In this document: positions 33,487-42,677 of the stretch, piece after piece | Layout of the letters: every line of letters begins with the position of its first letter | How positions within the stretch are numbered: the first letter of the stretch is position 1 | Source of the DNA: Actinomycetota bacterium | Lineage (GTDB): Bacteria; Actinomycetota; Thermoleophilia; Gaiellales; Gaiellaceae | Assembly: GCA_009702325.1 (NCBI GenBank) | Contig: WLID01000004.1 | Coordinates: forward strand, 1 to 64,000 | DNA: 64,000 nucleotides | Reading direction: 5' to 3' | The notes under the pieces: model-generated | The model's input: the letters and a program-made list of their open reading frames with translations, nothing else | Database searches by the model: none | What the model was told of the DNA's origin: nothing | Program-made: the position numbers and the translations under genes

Positions 33487-34257
33487 CTACCCCGCGTGTG
33501 CGGGAACCGACGGTTCAGGCCCGGGCTGGCAGGTTGGGCACCAGTAGGCGATCCGGTTGGCGTCGCCTTGCCCCCACGAGCGGATGGGCGTGCCGCAGCG
33601 GGTGCATGGCCTGCCTGCTCGGGCATGAGCCTGTTTCTGCGGCTCGCGCCCCGAGTCGACGGCGGCGCGCATGCGGTCGGCGGCGGCCTGCAGCACGAGC
33701 CGTCGCGTGGCTTCGTCGATGTCGCGGAGCCGGCGCCACGGCGATGTTTGGGTGTGCCACAGCGTTTCAGCCATCCACATGTTTCCGATGCCGGCGACGA
33801 GTTCTTGGTCTTGAAGCGTCTCGCCGAGGGTGCGTGTCTGGTCGGCCGCGCGAAGGCGGGTGAGCATCTTGTCGATGTCGGGTGGTGTGGCGAGGATGTC
33901 GGGCCCGAGCCGCGCGAGCGCGCGTGTGTGGAGTTCGAGAACGGGGCCGCCGTTGAGCACTCCCTCCCACTCGCTGGCGCGCAGGACGAGCCATGGTCGG
34001 CCGGTGATCTCGTCGGTGCGGCGACGTAGACGCCAGCTGCCGCTCATGCGGAGGTGTGAGCGGACGGTGATGCTGCCCGAGAAGCGGAGAATCAGGTTCT
34101 TGCCGAACGCGGTGACCGATTCGAGCGTGTGACCGTCGACCGTTTCGGCAACCCGGGTTGCTTGGGCGCGCGGGTGGATCGAGATCGCGTGGATCTGTTG
34201 GCCAACGAGCGGCTGGAGGGCGTTTGCCGCTCGGTGGAGGGTGTCGCCCTCTGGCAT
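33487..34257 (-). CDS. Fpg/Nei-family DNA glycosylase (endonuclease VIII-like)
   Basis: A 256-residue base-excision repair enzyme. After removal of Met1, P2 is the nucleophile and E3 the general acid (MPEGDTLHRAA, Nei type). The H2TH region is QDQELVAGIGNMWMAETLW, and the C-terminal zinc finger has CTRC and CPTC. It removes oxidised bases. ATG 34257 is six bases after TATCGT and sits back to back with the membrane protein gene at 34293. Confidence 0.92.
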   Translation of the reverse strand: MPEGDTLHRAANALQPLVGQQIHAISIHPRAQATRVAETVDGHTLESVTAFGKNLILRFSGSITVRSHLRMSGSWRLRRRTDEITGRPWLVLRASEWEGVLNGGPVLELHTRALARLGPDILATPPDIDKMLTRLRAADQTRTLGETLQDQELVAGIGNMWMAETLWHTQTSPWRRLRDIDEATRRLVLQAAADRMRAAVDSGREPQKQAHARAGRPCTRCGTPIRSWGQGDANRIAYWCPTCQPGPEPSVPAHAG

Positions 34258-34263
34258 GGCGTC

Positions 34264-34269
34264 ACGATA
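34264..34269 (-). promoter_or_regulatory. TATCGT -10 box of the Nei gene
   Basis: TATCGT on the minus strand, six bases before ATG 34257. Confidence 0.5.
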
Positions 34270-34280
34270 GGCGCTGCCCG

Positions 34281-34286
34281 TAGGCT
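34281..34286 (+). promoter_or_regulatory. TAGGCT -10 box, predicted leaderless start at 34293
   Basis: TAGGCT on the plus strand, six bases before the ATG; divergent from the Nei box 12 bases away. Confidence 0.5.
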
Positions 34287-34292
34287 TGCCGC

Positions 34293-34745
34293 ATGGAGCG
34301 AAAGCGTGAGCGGGCAGCGGCGGCGGGAGCGTTGGCTGCGCTTGCGTGGGCGGCTGCGGAACCGTTCGACGAGGTTGTGTTGCGGACCGGCTATTCGGAT
34401 GTGGCGTTGCTTGGCAAGAGCGTGACGCGAAGCTGGTTGTGGTGGCCGATCGGGATGGTGGCGCATGCCGCGAATGGGGCTGCGTTTGGGATTGGTGTGG
34501 CGGCCGTGGCCGGCCATTCGTCGTTGCCGGTGCGGAAGCTCGCGTTTCGGCTTGCGATGGTGGAGCACGTGCTGTCGTTTCCGTTCGCGGGTTTGGCTGA
34601 TCGGAAGCATCCGGCGCGCGGGATGAAGGGTGTGAAGCCGGTGTTTACGTTCCGCGGGTTTGTGCAGGCGACGTGGCGGCACGCGTTGTTTGGTGCGGTG
34701 CTCGGGCGGCTCTTGGAGCACGCCGAGCGACGGTCACGCTCGTAG
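34293..34745 (+). CDS. Hypothetical membrane protein
   Basis: A 150-residue protein with about two to three hydrophobic segments (residues 9-24, 49-73 and a weaker one near 95) and a basic C-terminus. No family recognised. Its 3' end overlaps the 3' end of lhr by 12 bases (convergent). Confidence 0.7.
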   Translation: MERKRERAAAAGALAALAWAAAEPFDEVVLRTGYSDVALLGKSVTRSWLWWPIGMVAHAANGAAFGIGVAAVAGHSSLPVRKLAFRLAMVEHVLSFPFAGLADRKHPARGMKGVKPVFTFRGFVQATWRHALFGAVLGRLLEHAERRSRS

Positions 34746-37700
34746 GACGACGCGTTTTGGCCCGGCGAGGAAGCCGGCTTCGATGAGGAGGGGGAGCGCG
34801 TCGCTTTCGGTGACGGCGACGCCATCGAACTTCTCGATGGCGAGCCGCTTGATCGATCCTTTGCGGACTTCTTTGACGACGGCAGCGAGGACGGGCCGGA
34901 GCCAGCTTTCGTCTGGGTCGCGCAGCGGCATCAACGTCTTGCCGCCACGTTCGATGTAGAGCACTGCTTCGCCGCCGTCGAGCACAACGTGCGCCCCTGC
35001 GACACGTGCGGCGCGAGCACCTTCACGTTTGGGCCAGGGGATCGCGGCCCCGTACGGCTGGGCGGGGTCGGCGGCGGCGATCACGACGGGGAGATCGTCG
35101 TCGTCGCGTTCGCGGAGTTCGCGGATGCGTTCGACTGCGCCACCGAGCGCGAATTGGGCACCACCGAGGCCTTCGACGAAGTAGCCGCGGCGGCAGAGAC
35201 CGAGCGTTTCGAGCGCGCGGAGCTCGGCGTAGACGGCGCCGTACCCGCCCGGGATCCCTTCGGAGCGGACGCCGTCGCGCGTGACGATGCCGTGCCGCTC
35301 GAGGAGTAGCTCAGCGAGCGCGCGGCGGTCGGGCGGCGCGGCGAACAGCTTCTCGACGCGTGACCAGCGCCCCTGGGTGGCGGTGATCGTCGAGGCGCGT
35401 CGCCGCGAGAAGCGGCGTGGTCGCCGTTCGGCTCGCGGCACCCCGTTGCGGCGACCGGCACGGAGTGGCGTCCAGGCGTCGTTTGTCACCTCACCTGCCC
35501 ACACGAGATCCCAGAGCGCGGGCAGCACTTCTTCGTCGGCAAGCCCTGTCTCTTCGATGAGGTCGTGGAAGAAGAGCGCGCTGCGATCGAGAGCTGCCCG
35601 AAGCTTGTCGTGGAGTTCGCTTTCGGGCGCGGCGAGCCCGGGGACTTTGCCGAGCACGCCGGCGTCTTCGCGGAAGTAGAGCGCGACGCGGTCGAGACCG
35701 GCCCCTACCCAGACGACTTCGCCCGAGGCGCAGAGTGCGTCGAGGTGTTCTGGGCGATAGTCGGGGACGCGCCTCGGCAGGATCTCGGTTTCCCAGAGGG
35801 CGACCGGCAGGGCGAGCGCCTGCAGCGGCACGAGTGCTTCGCGGAGCGTGGCGCGGCGGTCGACCCCATGCCAGCCCGGGAGGAAACGTGCGAGCGCGGC
35901 GTGTTCGACGGGCTCGACTTCGCGGCGGAGTGCGGCGAGCGAGGCGCGGCGGAGGCGGCGGAGGACGTCGGGGTCGCACCATTCGCGTTCGGTTCCCCCT
36001 GGGCGTAGCTCGCCGCGAACGAGCAGTTCGGCGCGTTCGAACTCGACGAGTAGCGGGCCGACGTCGCGCCCGAATCGATCGTTGGCATCGCCCGTCGTGA
36101 ACGGGCCTCGACCCTTGGCGTAGCGAAGGACGAGTTGCCGCAGCGACTCCTCCCCACCTTCAAGGAACGCGTCGGGCAGACCGGATGGCGGCATGACGCC
36201 GAGGGCGTCGCGGTAGCGGCCTGCGTCTTCGGCGGCGATCAGCGCCTCGGCCCCGGCGATGCGGACGATGACGGCGCGGCGTTCCTGAACGAGGGGCGCA
36301 GCGAGCTCGGGGTTGTATTCGCCTTCGCGGAGATCGCCCCGAACCCGGAGAACGTCGTGGAGTTCGTCGGGTGTGCGTGGATCGCCTCGGAGTGAGCGTT
36401 CGACGTCGGCGACCGCGTCGGCATCGAGCAGGTCGCGGAGCTCTTCTTGGCCGAGAAGCTCGCGGAGGAGGTCACGGTCGAGCGAAAGAGCTTGCGCGCG
36501 CCGTTCGGCTGGCGGCGTGTCGTCTTCGTACATGTAGCTCGCCACGTAGTCGAAGAGCAGCGACGAGCTGTAGGGCGACGCGCTGCCCGTCTCGACTTCG
36601 ACGACGTCGATCGTGCGCGTTTGGATGCCGGTGAGCAGGCTCTTGAGCGCGGGGAGATCGAAGACGTCTTGCAGGCACTCGCGGTAGGTCTCGAGGATGA
36701 CCGGGAACGAGCCGTATCGCCGCGCGACCTGCAGGAGCGACTGGGCCTTGAGCCGCTGCTGCCAAAGCGGGGTGCGCTTGCCGGGTGCCCGGCGCGGGAT
36801 CAGAAGTGAGCGGGCGGCGTTCTCGCGGAAGCGCGCACCGAAGAGGGCCGTGTCGCCGAGCTCGTGGACGACGAGGTCTTCGAGCTCGGCTGGGTCGATG
36901 ACGAAATCTTCGGCGCTTGGTGGCGTGTCGGCGTCGGGGAAGTGGAGCGCGATGCCGTCGTCAGACCAGATCGCCTGGGCGGTGATGCCTTGCGATTCGC
37001 GCAACCGGGCTGCGAGCGCCATGCCCCACGGGGCATGCACCCGGCCGCCGAACGGCGAGAGGATGCAGACGCGCCAGTCGCCGATCTCGTCACGGAACCG
37101 CTCGACGACGATCGTGCGGTCGGACGGGACAACCCCGGTGGCGGCGCGCTGGTCGCTGAGGAACGCGAGCAGGTTGCGGGCGGCGCGCTCGTCGAGCGAG
37201 TACTCGTCTTGCAGCCGGTCGAGTGCCTTCTCGTCGGAGAGCGCCGAGAGCTCGCGGGCTGTGCGGCCGATCTTCTGGCCAAGCTCGTAGGGGCGCCCCA
37301 CTCCTTCGCCGCGCCAGAACGGCACCGCTCCCGGCACACCCGGGGCCGGCGAGACGAGCACGCGGTCGCGCGTGATCTCTTCGATGCGCCAACTGGATGC
37401 GCCGAGCAGGAACGTCTGCCCCACGCGCGCCTCGTAGACCATTTCTTCGTCGAGCTCACCAACTCGACTGCCACCTTCGACGAGGAAGACGCCGTAGAGG
37501 CCACGGTCGGGGATCGTTCCGGCGTTTGTGACGGCGAGGCGGCGAGCACCTTCGCGCGCCCGGATGATGTCGCCCGTGCGATCCCAGATGATTCGTGGGC
37601 GCAGCTCCGCGAACTCGTCGGACGGATAGCGCCCCGCGAGCATGTCGAGAACGTTTTCAAGCTGTGCTCGCGAGATTTCGGCGAAGGGATAGGCGCGCTT

Positions 37701-39011
37701 GACGAGCTCGTGGAGCTCACCGACCGAGATCTCTTCGTCGGCGGAGATCGCGACGATCTGCTGGGCGAGGACATCGAGCGGGTTCCGCGGGATGACTGTC
37801 TCTTCGATGTCGCCCGCCCGCATCGCCCGCGCGACGACCGCGGACTCAAGAAGGTCGGCCCGGAACTTCGGGAAGATCCGCCCCTTCGAGACGGCGTGCA
37901 GTTCGTGCCCGGCGCGACCGATGCGCTGCAGCCCGCGCGCAACTGACTTGGGTGACTCGATCTGAATGACGAGGTCGACCGCACCCATGTCGATGCCGAG
38001 CTCGAGCGACGAGGTTGCAACGAGGCACGGGATGCGACCGGCTTTGAGGTCTTCCTCGACGATCACGCGTTGCTCGCGCGCGAGGCTGCCGTGATGAGCG
38101 CGGGCGATGTCGGCCTCAGCTAGCTCGTTGAGTCGCAGCGCGAGCCGTTCGGCAAGGCGACGGTTGTTGACGAAGACAATCGTGGAGCGGTGCTCCTGGA
38201 CAAGCTTGAGCAGCTCGGGGTACATCGACGGCCAGATCGAGGCACCCGCGAACTCGGTCGACCCGTCGGTGACCTGCCCGTCGTTCTGCACAGGATGCGA
38301 CATCGCGGCGGTTGACCCGAGCTCGCGAAGATCCTCGACCGGGATGACGACCTGCAGGTCGAGCTCCTTGCGCGTGCCCGCGTCGACGAGCGTGATGTCG
38401 CGGCCACCCGAGACGAACTTGCCGATCTCTTCAAGCGGACGCTGCGTGGCCGAGAGCGCGATGCGCTGTGGCGGCGTGTGGGTGATGCGTTCGAGCCGCT
38501 CGAGCGAGAGCGCAAGATGTGAGCCGCGCTTGGTGCCTGCGAGCGCGTGGACTTCGTCAAGGATCAGCGTGTCGATCGTGCGCAGGCTCTCGCGCGCGGC
38601 CGAGGTGAGCATGAGGAAGAGCGACTCGGGCGTCGTGATCAGGATGTCGGGCGGCTCCTTCGCCAGATCCCGTCGCTCGCGTGGCGAGGTGTCACCGGTG
38701 CGAACGCCGACACGCAACCCTGATTGCAGCCCCGCGAGCGGACCGCGCAGGTTGCGCTCGATGTCGTAGTTGAGCGCCTTGAGCGGCGAGACGTACAGCA
38801 CCCGCAGCCCCTCCCCAGGCGTCGCCGTCAGCCGATCGATCGCCGAGAGGAACGCTGTGAGCGTCTTGCCCGAACCCGTCGGCGCCTGGATCAACACATG
38901 CCCGCCCGCAGCGATCGCGGGCCACCCGAGTGTCTGCGGCGGTGTTGGCCCCTCGAACGCGTTCTCGAACCATTTCCGAGTGGCTGGTGAGAACGATGCG
39001 AGCGGATCCAT
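34734..39011 (-). CDS. lhr: Lhr-type large DEAD/DEAH helicase
   Basis: A 1425-residue superfamily 2 helicase of usual Lhr length. Motif I is QAPTGSGKT (42-50), motif II D152-E-V-H155, motif III SATQRP, and the second RecA domain ends in QRIGRAGH. The Lhr winged-helix and large C-terminal region follow from about residue 420. It unwinds RNA-DNA hybrids 3' to 5' and is DNA-damage-inducible in mycobacteria. Here a perfect actinobacterial SOS box overlaps the -35 of its promoter, so LexA control is likely. Confidence 0.93.
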   Translation of the reverse strand: MDPLASFSPATRKWFENAFEGPTPPQTLGWPAIAAGGHVLIQAPTGSGKTLTAFLSAIDRLTATPGEGLRVLYVSPLKALNYDIERNLRGPLAGLQSGLRVGVRTGDTSPRERRDLAKEPPDILITTPESLFLMLTSAARESLRTIDTLILDEVHALAGTKRGSHLALSLERLERITHTPPQRIALSATQRPLEEIGKFVSGGRDITLVDAGTRKELDLQVVIPVEDLRELGSTAAMSHPVQNDGQVTDGSTEFAGASIWPSMYPELLKLVQEHRSTIVFVNNRRLAERLALRLNELAEADIARAHHGSLAREQRVIVEEDLKAGRIPCLVATSSLELGIDMGAVDLVIQIESPKSVARGLQRIGRAGHELHAVSKGRIFPKFRADLLESAVVARAMRAGDIEETVIPRNPLDVLAQQIVAISADEEISVGELHELVKRAYPFAEISRAQLENVLDMLAGRYPSDEFAELRPRIIWDRTGDIIRAREGARRLAVTNAGTIPDRGLYGVFLVEGGSRVGELDEEMVYEARVGQTFLLGASSWRIEEITRDRVLVSPAPGVPGAVPFWRGEGVGRPYELGQKIGRTARELSALSDEKALDRLQDEYSLDERAARNLLAFLSDQRAATGVVPSDRTIVVERFRDEIGDWRVCILSPFGGRVHAPWGMALAARLRESQGITAQAIWSDDGIALHFPDADTPPSAEDFVIDPAELEDLVVHELGDTALFGARFRENAARSLLIPRRAPGKRTPLWQQRLKAQSLLQVARRYGSFPVILETYRECLQDVFDLPALKSLLTGIQTRTIDVVEVETGSASPYSSSLLFDYVASYMYEDDTPPAERRAQALSLDRDLLRELLGQEELRDLLDADAVADVERSLRGDPRTPDELHDVLRVRGDLREGEYNPELAAPLVQERRAVIVRIAGAEALIAAEDAGRYRDALGVMPPSGLPDAFLEGGEESLRQLVLRYAKGRGPFTTGDANDRFGRDVGPLLVEFERAELLVRGELRPGGTEREWCDPDVLRRLRRASLAALRREVEPVEHAALARFLPGWHGVDRRATLREALVPLQALALPVALWETEILPRRVPDYRPEHLDALCASGEVVWVGAGLDRVALYFREDAGVLGKVPGLAAPESELHDKLRAALDRSALFFHDLIEETGLADEEVLPALWDLVWAGEVTNDAWTPLRAGRRNGVPRAERRPRRFSRRRASTITATQGRWSRVEKLFAAPPDRRALAELLLERHGIVTRDGVRSEGIPGGYGAVYAELRALETLGLCRRGYFVEGLGGAQFALGGAVERIRELRERDDDDLPVVIAAADPAQPYGAAIPWPKREGARAARVAGAHVVLDGGEAVLYIERGGKTLMPLRDPDESWLRPVLAAVVKEVRKGSIKRLAIEKFDGVAVTESDALPLLIEAGFLAGPKRVVLRA

Positions 39012-39017
39012 GCGTCC

Positions 39018-39046
39018 AGACTACAGCCCTTTACGACACCGAACAA
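39018..39046 (-). promoter_or_regulatory. lhr promoter TTGTTC-N17-TAGTCT
   Basis: Minus-strand TTGTTC (39046-39041), 17-base spacer and TAGTCT (39023-39018), six bases before ATG 39011. The -35 lies within the SOS box. Confidence 0.55.
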
Positions 39047-39053
39047 GTGTTCG
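39040..39053. promoter_or_regulatory. SOS (LexA) box CGAACAAGTGTTCG
   Basis: A perfect match to the Gram-positive SOS consensus CGAAC-N4-GTTCG, placed between divergent lhr (29 bases away) and the HhH protein gene (40 bases away). It overlaps the lhr -35, so LexA binding would repress lhr and perhaps both genes. Confidence 0.75.
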
Positions 39054-39092
39054 TTTTGGACATCTTGCGCCTACCTTTACGATGGTTTGCAG

Positions 39093-39641
39093 ATGCCCGT
39101 CGCGCTCTACTTCACGAACGATCAACAGGCCTGCGAACTGCTTGCTGCCGACCCGTTTGCGCTGCTTGTTGGCTTCGCGATCGACCAGCAGGTGACCGTG
39201 CAGAAGGCGTTCGAGGGTCCGTACGTGTTGAAGAACCGGATCGGAACGCTCGACCCGAAGAAGCTCGCGAAGCTCGACCTCGAGGACGCGTTCCGCGAGA
39301 AGCCCGCCATCCACCGCTTCCCGGGCGCGATGGCCAAGCGGGTGCAAGAGCTCGCCGCAGTAGTGACCGAGGACTATGCGGGCGACGCTTCGAAGATCTG
39401 GACGGAGGCGAAGGACGCCGCCGACCTCAAGCAGCGGCTCGAATCGCTGCCAGGGTTTGGCGAGATGAAGGTGCGGACGATCTCAGCCGTCCTGGCCAAG
39501 CAGTTCGGCGTGAAAGCTGCCGAGCCGCTGGCACCGAACCACATGAGCTTGGGCGATGTCACCTCGCCCGAGTTCCTGCTCGAGTATCAGGCGAAGAAGG
39601 CTGCGAAAAAGGCGGCCATGCGCGCCGCCGCGAAGAACTAG
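39093..39641 (+). CDS. HhH-GPD-type protein (annotated as HesB-like in relatives)
   Basis: A 182-residue helical protein starting MPVALYFTNDQQACELLAAD, with a helix-hairpin-helix stretch SLPGFGEMKVRTISAVLAK at about residues 125-143, as in DNA glycosylases, but without the iron-sulfur cysteines. It could recognise damaged DNA; catalytic residues are not evident. ATG 39093 is preferred to TTG 39087. It probably shares SOS control with lhr, and its stop overlaps that of the polymerase gene in CTAG. Confidence 0.8.
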   Translation: MPVALYFTNDQQACELLAADPFALLVGFAIDQQVTVQKAFEGPYVLKNRIGTLDPKKLAKLDLEDAFREKPAIHRFPGAMAKRVQELAAVVTEDYAGDASKIWTEAKDAADLKQRLESLPGFGEMKVRTISAVLAKQFGVKAAEPLAPNHMSLGDVTSPEFLLEYQAKKAAKKAAMRAAAKN

Positions 39642-40546
39642 GCGCTTGCCGCTTCGAGCGCCGCGAGCGCAGGCGCGAGCGACGGCCCGCCGTCCAACAC
39701 GGGAGCCCAGAGGTCGCCGCGTTCCTCGTACCGCGCGGTGGCAACGGCCATCGTGAAGTCGCGCGGGGTGATCGCCTCGGTGAGCTCGTCCCACGCGAGG
39801 GGCGTCGACACGGGGGCGCCCGGCTTCGGCCGCACCGAGTAGGCCGACGCGATCGTCTTGCCCCATCCGTTCTGGCGGTGGTCGATCAGCGCGCCGGTGC
39901 GCTTCTTCTTCAACCATTGCGTCGTCGCCTCGCCCGGGTATGCCGCCTCGATGCGACGGCCGAGCAGCTCGGCGAAGCGGTAGGTCTCCTCGAAGGTCGC
40001 GCCGCCGTCGATCGGCGCGACGACATGAATGCCGTCGGCGCCACTCGTCTTCACGTAGGCGGGAAGGTCGAGGGCAGCGAGCGCTTCACGGATCAGGTGA
40101 GCGACCCGCACACCCTGCGCGAAGCCGCCGGGGTCTTCGGCCGGGTCGAGGTCGAACAACACGAAGTCGGGGCGGTCGGGCGTCTCAACCCGCGAGTACC
40201 ACGCGTTCATATCGATGCAGTGCATCTGCACCATCCAGAGGAGCGCCTCGCGCGAGTCGACGATCGGGAAGTCGACCATCCGTGTGCCGCCCTCGCGGGG
40301 GAAGGTCTGGAACGTGTGGGTGCGGATCCAGTCGGGGATCCCCTTGGGTGCCTGCTTCTGGAAGAACGCGTCGCCCGCGATGCCCTCGCGCCAGCGCTTC
40401 ATCGTGAACGGGCGATCGCGCAGGTGCGGGATGATCGCTGGCGCGATGCGCTCGTAGTAGGCGAAAAGGTCGCCTTTGGTGATCCCGTCGTCGGGAAAGA
40501 GCACCCGATCGGCGCTTGAGAGCTTGACCTCGTGGGGCGCGGCCAC
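39638..40546 (-). CDS. LigD-type primase-polymerase domain protein
   Basis: A 302-residue stand-alone PolDom of the archaeo-eukaryotic primase class, as in LigD of bacterial end joining. The metal-binding motif is FVLFDLDPAED (about 128-138), followed by VKTSGADGIHVVAPI and the HRQNGWGKT region near 223. It would fill ends with ribonucleotides during non-homologous end joining. Ligase and Ku genes are not in the window. GTG start, TACACT six bases upstream. Confidence 0.9.
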   Translation of the reverse strand: MAAPHEVKLSSADRVLFPDDGITKGDLFAYYERIAPAIIPHLRDRPFTMKRWREGIAGDAFFQKQAPKGIPDWIRTHTFQTFPREGGTRMVDFPIVDSREALLWMVQMHCIDMNAWYSRVETPDRPDFVLFDLDPAEDPGGFAQGVRVAHLIREALAALDLPAYVKTSGADGIHVVAPIDGGATFEETYRFAELLGRRIEAAYPGEATTQWLKKKRTGALIDHRQNGWGKTIASAYSVRPKPGAPVSTPLAWDELTEAITPRDFTMAVATARYEERGDLWAPVLDGGPSLAPALAALEAASA

Positions 40547-40552
40547 CTCGTG

Positions 40553-40558
40553 AGTGTA
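40553..40558 (-). promoter_or_regulatory. TACACT -10 box, predicted leaderless start at 40546
   Basis: TACACT on the minus strand, six bases before the GTG. Confidence 0.5.
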
Positions 40559-40583
40559 GGAGCCGGGCGTGTCCCCTGGTGGC

Positions 40584-40589
40584 TAGGCT
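40584..40589 (+). promoter_or_regulatory. TAGGCT -10 box, predicted leaderless start at 40596
   Basis: TAGGCT on the plus strand, six bases before GTG 40596. Confidence 0.5.
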
Positions 40590-40595
40590 CGCAGA

Positions 40596-42116
40596 GTGAT
40601 TCTCGAAAACGGGTTGATTCGCACGATGGATCCGCAGGTGCCGACGCAGCGGGCACTCGCGATTGCCGACGACAAGATCGCCGGCGGCGTCGGTGTCCAT
40701 GAGCGCGCGCTTGCCTCACCCGAGGTCGTTGATCTTGGCGGACGGGTCGTCCTCCCAGGCTTCACCGACTCGCACGTGCACTTCCCCACCTGGGCGCTCG
40801 CGCAAACGCAGATCGCGCTCGACGGGTGCACGTCGCTCGACGAGGCGATCGCCCGAGTCGCAGGGGCGCCGCGCACGCCCGGTCGCGTGATCCGCGGCTA
40901 CGGCTGGCGCAGCGGCGACTGGCCGGGCGGCCGCGAGCCGACGAAGGAAGATCTCGACGCGGTGACGGGCGACACGCCCGCCGCCCTGATCGCGAAGGAT
41001 TACCACTCGCTGTGGCTCAACTCGGCTGCGCTCGCTCTCGCGGGCGGCGACCTTGAGCGCGACGGTGGCGTCGTCGAGCGCGACGCCAACGGCGAACCGA
41101 CGGGCGTGCTCCGCGAGGAGGCGGCCTGGCAGTTCAAGGAGGCGCACCTCGTGGTGCCCGACGACGAGTACGTCGAGGCGATGCGGCTCGGCATTCGCCT
41201 TGCCAACAGTCGCGGCGTCACGGCCGTGCACGACAAGGACGGCTGGCTCGGCGCGATCCGCATGTGGCAGCGCCTCGACGCGATGAGCCACCTGAACCTC
41301 CGCGTCTGGCAGTCGATCCCGCACGCGATGCTCCCCCACGCCAAGGAGCTCGGGCTGATCTCGGGCTTCGGCGGCCCGAACCTGCGCCTCGGCTACCTGA
41401 AGGTGTTCATGGATGGGACGCTCGGCTCGCAGACCGCCTGGATGCTCGACGGCTCAGGCGTCGTGATCACGAGCGGCGAAGAGCTTGCCGAGATCATCGT
41501 CGCGGGAGCCGAAGCGGGCTTCCCCGTCTCTGTCCACGCGATCGGCGATGGCGCAAACCGCGCCGCACTCGACGCGTTCGAGAAGACCCGCGACACGTGG
41601 GTGCCACGCGGCCTTCGCCACCGGATCGAGCACGCCCAGGTGCTCGCCCCTGAGGACATTGCGCGGTTCGCCGCGATCGGTGTTGCCGCCTCGGTGCAGT
41701 TCACGCACGCGACGTCCGACCGTGATCTCGCCGAGCGTTACTGGGGAGACAAGGTGGCGGGCGCCTACGCGTTCCGCTCGCTGCTCGACTCGGGCGCGGT
41801 GCTCGTGAACGGCTCCGACGCACCGATCGAGGAGCTCGATCCGCTCGCTGGCATCCGCGCCGGCGTGCGCCGCACGAGCGACGACCGCCCGGCCTGGCAG
41901 CCGCAGGAGGCACTCACCGTGCACCAGGCGTTCGAGGCGACCTGCACGACGCCCGCCTGGCTTGAAGGTGCCGAGCGCCGCCGCGGCAAGCTGATTCCCG
42001 GGCAGTACGCCGACCTCGTGGTGCTCGACCGCGACCCGTACGAGGATCTCGACGCGCAGGTCGTGGCGACGATGATCTCGGGCCGCTGGGTTCACAACCC
42101 GCCGCCCTGGGGCTAG
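40596..42116 (+). CDS. Amidohydrolase family protein (YtcJ-like)
   Basis: A 506-residue metal-dependent hydrolase of the YtcJ/LAF3 group. The first metal motif is FTDSHVHFP (about 57-65), VSVHAIGDGANR carries a later histidine, HRIEHAQ another, and NGSDAPIE the catalytic aspartate. Usual length; substrate unknown. GTG start with TAGGCT at leaderless spacing. Confidence 0.9.
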   Translation: MILENGLIRTMDPQVPTQRALAIADDKIAGGVGVHERALASPEVVDLGGRVVLPGFTDSHVHFPTWALAQTQIALDGCTSLDEAIARVAGAPRTPGRVIRGYGWRSGDWPGGREPTKEDLDAVTGDTPAALIAKDYHSLWLNSAALALAGGDLERDGGVVERDANGEPTGVLREEAAWQFKEAHLVVPDDEYVEAMRLGIRLANSRGVTAVHDKDGWLGAIRMWQRLDAMSHLNLRVWQSIPHAMLPHAKELGLISGFGGPNLRLGYLKVFMDGTLGSQTAWMLDGSGVVITSGEELAEIIVAGAEAGFPVSVHAIGDGANRAALDAFEKTRDTWVPRGLRHRIEHAQVLAPEDIARFAAIGVAASVQFTHATSDRDLAERYWGDKVAGAYAFRSLLDSGAVLVNGSDAPIEELDPLAGIRAGVRRTSDDRPAWQPQEALTVHQAFEATCTTPAWLEGAERRRGKLIPGQYADLVVLDRDPYEDLDAQVVATMISGRWVHNPPPWG

Positions 42117-42179
42117 GCCACCAACCCTTTTTCGGGGTCGTGAAACGAACGTGGTGCCGGCCGAGATGAGCATGTCCAA

Positions 42180-42218
42180 ATTGGTCAAGTTGACCAACTT
42201 GACCAATCGTTCTACGAT
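42180..42218 (+). promoter_or_regulatory. Promoter and operator of the toxin-antitoxin pair
   Basis: TTGACC (42190-42195), 17-base spacer and TACGAT (42213-42218), six bases before ATG 42225. The -35 is embedded in ATTGGTCAAG (42180-42189), TTGACCAA (42190-42197) and CTTGACCAAT (42198-42207). The outer arms are perfect inverted repeats, as expected for antitoxin autoregulation. Confidence 0.65.
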
Positions 42219-42224
42219 CTGACC

Positions 42225-42677
42225 ATGGCCACCCTGCTTCCCGAGCGCCAGTTCTCCGAGGCGAAGTCGGGTCTCTCGGAACTCATGAACGATGTCGTTC
42301 ATCGCCACCGCCCCCAGGTGATCCGTCGACATACGCGCGACCGCGCGCTGCTCGTGCGCTCCGACGACGCGCTGCGCTGGCTCGGCGGCTTCCGACTCGA
42401 TCTGATCACGATCTTTGACCCTGGACACGTAAGCGTCGTCGCTCAACCTCTCGGGGTGATCGGAATTGGAGCCTCACTCGACGAGGCGTTGGACTCTCTC
42501 GTTGAGAACATTCGCGCGTACACGGAGGCGTACTTCGCGTCCGAGTTCCAAGTGCCCGACCATCAGCCGTATCTGTTGCGGTTTGCGCTCACTGATCCCG
42601 AGCACCATCGAGCGCTTCTTGACGACGACATCGAGGACGACCTCGCGCGCAACCGTCAGGCCACCCACGCAGAGTGA
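42225..42677 (+). CDS. Antitoxin, Phd/YefM-like N-terminus with HicB-like C-terminal part
   Basis: A 150-residue protein. Residues 8-50 (FSEAKSGLSELMNDVV, then QVIRRHTRDRALLVRSDDAL) have the Phd/YefM DNA-binding antitoxin pattern. Residues 79-102 (GIGASLDEALDSLVENIRAY) resemble the helix of HicB-type antitoxins. It likely represses its own promoter and neutralises the product of the next gene, whose GTG overlaps its stop (GTGA). The operator-like repeat upstream fits. The two-part relation is my reading and needs a profile search. Confidence 0.72.
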   Translation: MATLLPERQFSEAKSGLSELMNDVVHRHRPQVIRRHTRDRALLVRSDDALRWLGGFRLDLITIFDPGHVSVVAQPLGVIGIGASLDEALDSLVENIRAYTEAYFASEFQVPDHQPYLLRFALTDPEHHRALLDDDIEDDLARNRQATHAE

